A DNA stretch of 10,465 bases from Acholeplasmatales bacterium (GTDB taxonomy: Bacteria; Bacillota_I; Bacilli_A; Acholeplasmatales; Anaeroplasmataceae): assembly GCA_024681175.1 (NCBI GenBank), contig JAILBI010000257.1, forward strand, positions 1 to 10,465, written 5' to 3'. The notes beneath the pieces were generated by a model. That model did not search any database. It was not told the DNA's origin and saw only the letters and a list, made by a program, of their open reading frames with translations. Shown piece by piece: positions 6,939-10,465 of the stretch (position 1 is the first letter of the stretch; every line of letters starts with the position of its first letter). Both the position numbers and the translations under genes were made by a program.

Positions 6939-6971
6939 AAAAAATAATATCCCCTAGGTATACCTAGGGGG
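6939..6971 (-). terminator. Palindromic intrinsic terminator of the CobW gene pair
   Basis: Bases 6951-6970 are a perfect 20-base palindrome (CCCCTAGGTA followed by its complement). It folds to an 8-bp stem with CCCC/GGGG at its base and a TATA loop. On the minus strand it is followed by ATATTATTTTTT. It starts six bases after the stop codon of the second CobW gene and is the most GC-rich patch of the intergenic regions. Confidence 0.88.
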
Positions 6972-6976
6972 TTATA

Positions 6977-7906
6977 TTAAGCATTCATATCAATTACTTT
7001 ATCTTCTTCTTTAGGTAAATGATGGATTTCTTTAGCATATAAGATTACTACTTCTTCTTTTGCGTTCTTAGAAAATTCATGATGTACTTCACATTCAAGA
7101 TATATTGCATCTCCAACCTTAACCTTTTCTTTAGTTAGGTTTTTAACCTCATATCCTAAAAATTGAATATCATTTGCACAGCATGTCATTACTCTTCTAC
7201 CTATTACAAATGTATCTTTTAATATATCAAAAACAAATGTTTTAAATTTAATTGTTTTATTAAAATATTTTTGATAATTATCAAATACTTCAACATACCA
7301 TATAGGATATACATCCTCTTCAAATTGAATTACATCCTTATTGATATCATAAGGTAGATCCTCATCTAGAGTTGTAGTAAGTGAACCATCTTCCTGTTGG
7401 AAGGCAATTTGACATTGCTGGTTCATTGCGCGAACCTGTCTTCTATATGATGATAAATCATTATTACCATCACATCTATTAAATACTACAAGAGATGAAT
7501 CTTTAAGCATTACTTGGAATATTTTTCTCATATTACCAAACATTACTTTAAATTTAGATGCATCAATTAATGTAATTTGTTGATATATTGCCATATATGT
7601 TGGGAATTCCTGAGCTTCCCAATCAAAAAAGGCATTATATTCAATTACATATCTATCAGCCATGTAATGCTTATCAAGATTTTCAAAATATTGCACAGTG
7701 AAATCTTCCGCTTTTTTTACATATTCAACTGCAATACCATATTTGTCACACCAAGACTTCTCATATTCTACTTCGCCTTCCTCACAAACAATTATTACAG
7801 TTGTGCCTTTTTGATATTCAGGATTGTTTTCACAAATGTCTTTTATTAAAGTAGTCTTACCACTTTCTAAAAAGCCATTTAAAAGAAATACAGGAACTTC
7901 TTTCAT
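6977..7906 (-). CDS. CobW-like GTPase lacking CxCC, fused to a TIGR03943/DUF1980-like C-terminal domain
   Basis: P-loop GTPase of the G3E/COG0523 group, 309 residues. The N-terminus has Walker A GFLESGKTTL (11-20, usually GFLGAGKTT), a Walker-B-like RYVIEYNAF (85-93, where relatives read hhEPSG), and the guanine-specificity motif NRCD (143-146). The CxCC metal motif of CobW proteins is missing; that stretch reads CEEGEVEYE (41-49). The C-terminal 100 residues are not the usual CobW C-domain. IGRRVMTCCANDIQFLGYEV (235-254), then a KVGDAIYLECEV strand block, resembles the R..hTCCAAD....G motif of TIGR03943/DUF1980 proteins (YcgQ), soluble partners of UPF0718 permeases. It follows the other CobW gene by 12 bases with GGAG as ribosome binding site and ends at a terminator, so they are one operon. 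I infer a metal-delivery or transport-linked role. The domain assignment rests on motif memory, not on a search. Confidence 0.8.
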   Translation of the reverse strand: MKEVPVFLLNGFLESGKTTLIKDICENNPEYQKGTTVIIVCEEGEVEYEKSWCDKYGIAVEYVKKAEDFTVQYFENLDKHYMADRYVIEYNAFFDWEAQEFPTYMAIYQQITLIDASKFKVMFGNMRKIFQVMLKDSSLVVFNRCDGNNDLSSYRRQVRAMNQQCQIAFQQEDGSLTTTLDEDLPYDINKDVIQFEEDVYPIWYVEVFDNYQKYFNKTIKFKTFVFDILKDTFVIGRRVMTCCANDIQFLGYEVKNLTKEKVKVGDAIYLECEVHHEFSKNAKEEVVILYAKEIHHLPKEEDKVIDMNA

Positions 7907-7918
7907 TTTATACTCCGA

Positions 7919-9061
7919 TTAAAATAATTTTTTAATTTGTTCAGTATCAATCTTTGAACCAATTACAACAATCTTACCCATATGAATAGGCTTAGATTCT
8001 TCAATTGATACTTCACCTGGTGTTAAATTAAATACATACCATTTATTATCATTTGCCATAATAATACCTTTAGATCTAACAATAACACCATATTTGCCAT
8101 CAGCAATTTCATCTAATAATGATTTTAATTTATCTAAATCATATTTCTTAACTGTTTCGATTCCAACACTTTCAAATACTTCATCTGCATCATGATGGTG
8201 ATGATGATGGTGGCATTCACAATTTGGATCATCGCATTCTTCTTCATCATGATGATGGTGATGATGATGTTCATGTTCATCTTCATCATCGTCGTCATCG
8301 TCATCGTGATGGTGATGACATTCACATTCTTCGTCATGATGATGGTGGTGGTGACATTCACATTCTTCGTCATGATGATGGTGGTGGTGACATTCACAAT
8401 TTGGATCATCACATTCTTCTTCATCATGATCATGATGTAATAATTCTTCAGAAATTAATTTATCATCAATTCCTTCATAAGCTTTTAATAAATCTTCATC
8501 TGATAAATTCTTAATAGGTGTTGTAACAACAATACAATTAGGATTATGGCTTCTAACTATATCTAATGCAGTTTTAACAACTTCTTCATCACAAATATCA
8601 GTTCTTGATAAAATTACTGTTTGAGCATTTGCGATTTGGTCAACAAAGAATTCACCAAAGTTTCTATCATACATTTTAGCTTTTTTAGCATCAACCATAC
8701 ATACTAATGAATTAATATTATTTTTTAATTCAGTACCAATAACAGCTTTAACAATATCAGATAATTTACCAACTCCAGATGGTTCAATAATAATTCTATC
8801 TGGATTATATTGTCTAATTACTTCCTTTAATGATTTAGAGAAATCACCAACTAATGAACAACAAATACAGCCTTGTGATAATTCTCTAACTTCTATTTTT
8901 GAAGATTTTTCTTTAATTAAATCAGTATCAATAGAAATTTCTCCATATTCATTTTCAATTAAGCATACCTTTTCATCTTTTAATTTAGTAGTCAATAAAC
9001 GTTCAATAAATGTAGTTTTTCCAGCTCCTAAGAAACCAGAAATAATATCAATTTTTAACAT
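7919..9061 (-). CDS. CobW/COG0523 GTPase metallochaperone with a large His/Cys/Asp-rich insert
   Basis: GTP-dependent metallochaperone of the G3E family, 380 residues. Visible are Walker A GFLGAGKTT (9-17), ENEYGEISID (36-45), the CICC metal site (65-68) inside ELSQGCICCSL, Walker-B/switch RIIIEPSGVGKL (89-100) and SRTD (152-155) in the place of NKxD. The CobW C-terminal domain follows at about 296-380 (GKYGVIVRSKGII and NLTPGEVSIEE). Between the two domains, residues 209-290 contain about 34 histidines and 10 cysteines among Asp/Glu. This is a metal-binding linker like those of zinc or nickel chaperones but unusually long. The metal is unknown; zinc is most likely from the CxCC family, with nickel or cobalt also possible. 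The ATG at 9059-9061 has only a weak AGGT nine bases upstream. It is the first gene of a two-gene operon with the CobW-like gene at 6977-7906. Confidence 0.93.
   Translation of the reverse strand: MLKIDIISGFLGAGKTTFIERLLTTKLKDEKVCLIENEYGEISIDTDLIKEKSSKIEVRELSQGCICCSLVGDFSKSLKEVIRQYNPDRIIIEPSGVGKLSDIVKAVIGTELKNNINSLVCMVDAKKAKMYDRNFGEFFVDQIANAQTVILSRTDICDEEVVKTALDIVRSHNPNCIVVTTPIKNLSDEDLLKAYEGIDDKLISEELLHHDHDEEECDDPNCECHHHHHHDEECECHHHHHHDEECECHHHHDDDDDDDEDEHEHHHHHHHDEEECDDPNCECHHHHHHHDADEVFESVGIETVKKYDLDKLKSLLDEIADGKYGVIVRSKGIIMANDNKWYVFNLTPGEVSIEESKPIHMGKIVVIGSKIDTEQIKKLF
8192..8437 (-). repeat. Coding repeat: His/Cys/acidic metal-binding linker
   Basis: This low-complexity stretch encodes residues 209-290 of the CobW protein. 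Two unit types alternate: a longer one around DEEECDDPNCECHHHHHH (once near each end) and a shorter DEECECHHHHHH (twice in the middle). A run of acidic residues (253-262) interrupts them. The CxC pairs and His runs could hold several metal ions. Strand-slippage repeats of this kind often differ in length between strains. Confidence 0.9.
8318..8389. repeat. Exact 36-bp tandem duplication in the CobW linker
   Basis: Bases 8318-8353 and 8354-8389 are identical 36-base units, twelve codons each, so copy changes keep the frame. A separate diverged pair of about 38 bases flanks them (near 8212-8250 and 8390-8430, differing at only a few bases). The pattern points to recent expansion by duplication. 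Confidence 0.9.
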
Positions 9062-9093
9062 AATAACTATACCTAGCCTTTCTACACAAAACT

Positions 9094-9120
9094 ATTATAG
9101 CACTTTTATTAAAAAAGTGC
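9094..9120 (-). promoter_or_regulatory. Extended -10 promoter of the CobW operon overlapped by an inverted repeat
   Basis: The minus strand reads TGCTATAAT, a perfect extended -10 (TATAAT at 9094-9099). No TTGACA-like box lies 17 bases upstream. In its place is a perfect inverted repeat with 8-bp arms (GCACTTTT and AAAAGTGC, 5-base centre, 9100-9120) that directly abuts the -10 box. It may be a repressor operator, or it may only be a weak second terminator hairpin. It does not look like the published Bacillus Zur box. A transcript would start near 9087, about 25 bases before the gene. Confidence 0.55.
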
Positions 9121-9127
9121 CTTATTT

Positions 9128-9166
9128 AAATTAAAATGCTTATGAAATTAAATTCCATAAGCATTT
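9128..9166 (-). terminator. Intrinsic terminator of the TIR-like/TPR gene
   Basis: An 11-bp perfect stem (9134-9144 with 9156-9166) and an 11-base loop are followed on the minus strand by a T-rich tail, TTTTAATTT. It begins seven bases after the stop codon of the gene at 9173-10294. On the plus strand the stem is also followed by a T-run. Confidence 0.8.
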
Positions 9167-9172
9167 ATTTTT

Positions 9173-10294
9173 TTATTCAGCTTTATCAGCATTTTCAGCT
9201 GGTTTAGCAACTGGCTTTGCAGCTGGCTTAACATGAGTCTTTGCTGCAGCTGGCTTCTTCATACCTTGAAGTCTCTTTCTTTCTTCATAAAGCTGTCTAA
9301 TACGTTTAATATTTCTAATACATTCAGCAGCCTTACCACCATCACCGATTGCTTTATAATATTGTAATGCAGCTGCATAATTCTTTCTTCTTAATAATCT
9401 ATCTGCAGCTCTCTTAAGCTTATCTTTAGCTCTTTCTTTTGATTGCTCAGAAGTATAACCTTCTTTTAATACTTGACAATATAGGTCATATCCTTCTTTT
9501 GTTCTTCTCATCTTAGAATCATAATTCCAAGAAGATTCATATAAGTAACCTAAATTATATAATGCATCAGGATTCTTTAAATCGATAGCCTTCTTTAAAT
9601 ATCTTTCGGCAAATTCAAGGTTCTTAGTTTGAGTATATAGATAACCAAGGTTGTTACAAATCATACCTTGAGAATCTTCATCTGTAGCACCTCTAGTATT
9701 CTTTTCACTTTGAGGAAGTGAAATTGAATAATAGTTGATAGCTTTATCATTATCTTGAATTGATTGATAAGCATCTGCGATTCTTTCTTTAACTTCAAGA
9801 TCGTTATTTCTAAATAATTTTAATAATAAGCAAAGTGACCAAACATAATTTTCTTGCTTAAATAATTGGAATGCTTCTTTTCTATATTTCTTTCTATTGA
9901 AGCTTGTAACCTTAACCTTATTATAAGAGCCTACAATAATTGAGCAAATATCGTTTGCTAAAGCTTCAACTGGATATCCATCTACAAGCTCAATTTCGTT
10001 AATTGGGAATTTAGATTGATATACCTTCTTAGATGCATAACAACAAATGATTTGGCATTTCTTATTTGCTTTTCTAATTTGTGCTTCATATTCGCCATAA
10101 TCAAAATCATCTGAAATATGTAAAATAATAAGACCACATGAATTATTTATATCTTTATCGATTTCTTGATCTGAATCTTCACCTTTTTCAAATTTGTGAA
10201 CTTCAACATGCTTCTCATCTAGTATTTCTGCTAAGTAATCAGCAATTTCACCATCTTCACTAAAATGTACTAGCGTAACATAATTTGCGCGCAT
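9173..10294 (-). CDS. TPR-repeat protein with a flavodoxin/TIR-like N-terminal domain, function unknown
   Basis: I do not recognise a characterised protein. The 373 residues have three parts. Residues 1-125 alternate strands and helices: a first strand YVTLVHFSEDGEIADYLAEI (5-24), then a middle GLIILHISDDFDYGEYEAQIRKA (54-76) and QIICCYAS (81-88). This resembles TIR/SEFIR-like domains, in which a Glu follows the S..F segment; Glu68 or Glu70 would be in that place. Residues about 130-340 are helical repeats of TPR/Sel1 type, clearest at CNNLGYLYTQTKNLEFAERY (213-232) and DALYNLGYLYESSW (243-256). The tail from 345 is Lys/Ala/Pro-rich and probably disordered. There is no signal peptide or membrane segment, so it is likely cytoplasmic. 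The start is fixed by AGGAGG five bases upstream. It is transcribed alone, with its own promoter and terminator. A receiver-like fold is the main alternative for the N-terminus, but no phosphorylated-Asp pattern is evident. Confidence 0.75.
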   Translation of the reverse strand: MRANYVTLVHFSEDGEIADYLAEILDEKHVEVHKFEKGEDSDQEIDKDINNSCGLIILHISDDFDYGEYEAQIRKANKKCQIICCYASKKVYQSKFPINEIELVDGYPVEALANDICSIIVGSYNKVKVTSFNRKKYRKEAFQLFKQENYVWSLCLLLKLFRNNDLEVKERIADAYQSIQDNDKAINYYSISLPQSEKNTRGATDEDSQGMICNNLGYLYTQTKNLEFAERYLKKAIDLKNPDALYNLGYLYESSWNYDSKMRRTKEGYDLYCQVLKEGYTSEQSKERAKDKLKRAADRLLRRKNYAAALQYYKAIGDGGKAAECIRNIKRIRQLYEERKRLQGMKKPAAAKTHVKPAAKPVAKPAENADKAE

Positions 10295-10299
10295 AATAA

Positions 10300-10305
10300 C
10301 CTCCT
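10300..10305 (-). promoter_or_regulatory. Strong ribosome binding site of the TIR-like/TPR gene
   Basis: The minus strand reads AGGAGG, a full consensus Shine-Dalgarno and the strongest in the window, five bases before the ATG. It suggests high translation of this single-gene unit. Confidence 0.85.
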
Positions 10306-10333
10306 AAAAACTAATCGTCATTTACATATATAA

Positions 10334-10363
10334 ATTATAACATAAAACTTTAATATTATGCAA
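10334..10363 (-). promoter_or_regulatory. Sigma-A promoter of the TIR-like/TPR gene
   Basis: On the minus strand TTGCAT (10358-10363) is followed by an 18-base spacer and TATAAT (10334-10339) preceded by TGT, an extended -10. Transcription should start near 10327, giving a leader of about 33 bases. The rest of the gene-free right end holds no recognisable gene and is very A+T-rich. Confidence 0.7.
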
Positions 10364-10391
10364 ATTAAAATAGTATGTATACCTTATAGTT

Positions 10392-10397
10392 ATTATA
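10392..10397 (-). promoter_or_regulatory. Possible second, upstream extended -10 box
   Basis: The minus strand reads TGATATAAT, a TG-extended -10, 58 bases upstream of the better promoter. No -35 box is evident. In such A+T-rich DNA it could be chance. Confidence 0.3.
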
Positions 10398-10465
10398 TCA
10401 TACATTTTTTATTTTGGTATTCATAAATTATTATTTTTTATTTTTTAAATAAAGTATAAATAAAT

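Noticed and set aside
7577..7849. Plus-strand open frame with a hydrophobic product
   Set aside because: Antisense shadow of the GTPase domain. The apparent membrane character comes from reverse-reading A+T-rich codons.
8212..8430. Regularly spaced direct repeats that could suggest a CRISPR array
   Set aside because: The units are in-frame codon repeats without unique spacers, inside a well-supported gene.
8134..8514. Open reading frames on both strands opposite or out of frame with the His-rich CobW linker (Met-, Val- and Ile-rich or His/Asp-rich products)
   Set aside because: They are by-products of the CAT/CAC/GAT repeats in the linker. They have no ribosome binding site and the CobW frame explains the region fully.
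9100..9120. Second terminator of the TIR-like/TPR gene
   Set aside because: A stronger hairpin at 9134-9166 already serves that role, and this inverted repeat is followed by a -10 box instead of a clean T-run. I kept it as a candidate operator.
1..10465. Mollicutes-type genetic code (TGA as tryptophan)
   Set aside because: Tryptophan codons inspected are TGG, conserved genes contain no internal TGA, and TGA ends the ABC-F gene.

Overview
The window is about 70% A+T and comes from a low-GC Gram-positive bacterium (Bacillota). Tryptophan is written TGG and TGA serves as a stop, for example at the end of the ABC-F gene, so this is not a Mycoplasma-type genetic code. Gene order (tsaE-tsaB-rimI-tsaD), AGGAGG-type ribosome binding sites, sigma-A promoters and short intrinsic terminators all fit Bacillota. 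A gut Erysipelotrichia/RF39-like or clostridial lineage is my guess from composition and from the presence of glutaminyl-tRNA synthetase, and I cannot fix the genus. All eleven genes lie on the minus strand, so transcription runs from high to low coordinates. Coding density is high, and no gene-free stretch exceeds about 170 bases. I saw no rRNA, tRNA, CRISPR array, insertion sequence or phage gene.

Reading in the direction of transcription, the right end (10295-10465) is a gene-free, very A+T-rich leader with one or two promoters. It drives a 373-residue protein with a flavodoxin/TIR-like N-terminus and TPR repeats (9173-10294), which has its own terminator. Next comes a two-gene metal-homeostasis unit. 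The first gene is a CobW/COG0523 GTPase with a CICC metal site and a large His/Cys/Asp-rich insert (7919-9061). Twelve bases downstream is a second CobW-like GTPase (6977-7906) that lacks the CxCC motif and carries a C-terminal domain resembling the TIGR03943/DUF1980 (YcgQ) permease-partner family. The promoter of this pair has a perfect 8-bp inverted repeat abutting an extended -10. The unit ends at a perfect 20-bp palindromic terminator.

The centre (3940-6865) is a tight tRNA-quality operon: tsaE, tsaB, rimI, ybaK, tsaD. Neighbouring genes overlap or are separated by only a few bases. TsaB, TsaD and TsaE install threonylcarbamoyl (t6A) on tRNAs, RimI acetylates protein N-termini, and YbaK removes misacylated aminoacyl groups from tRNA. 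A strong sigma-A promoter lies upstream and an intrinsic terminator downstream. After it come glnS (2178-3833), an ABC-F translation ATPase of the YkpA/YbiT type (538-2121) and the 5' part of a PcrA/UvrD helicase gene (545 to the left edge). The helicase start overlaps the ABC-F stop.

The observations most worth a second look are these: the CobW pair with its fused C-terminal domain and His-rich insert; the palindrome on the CobW promoter; the ABC-F protein, whose degenerate motifs all map to one of its two composite ATP sites; the TIR-like/TPR protein; and bases 1-40, which are an exact inverted copy of 393-432 and break the helicase reading, probably an assembly artefact at a contig end.
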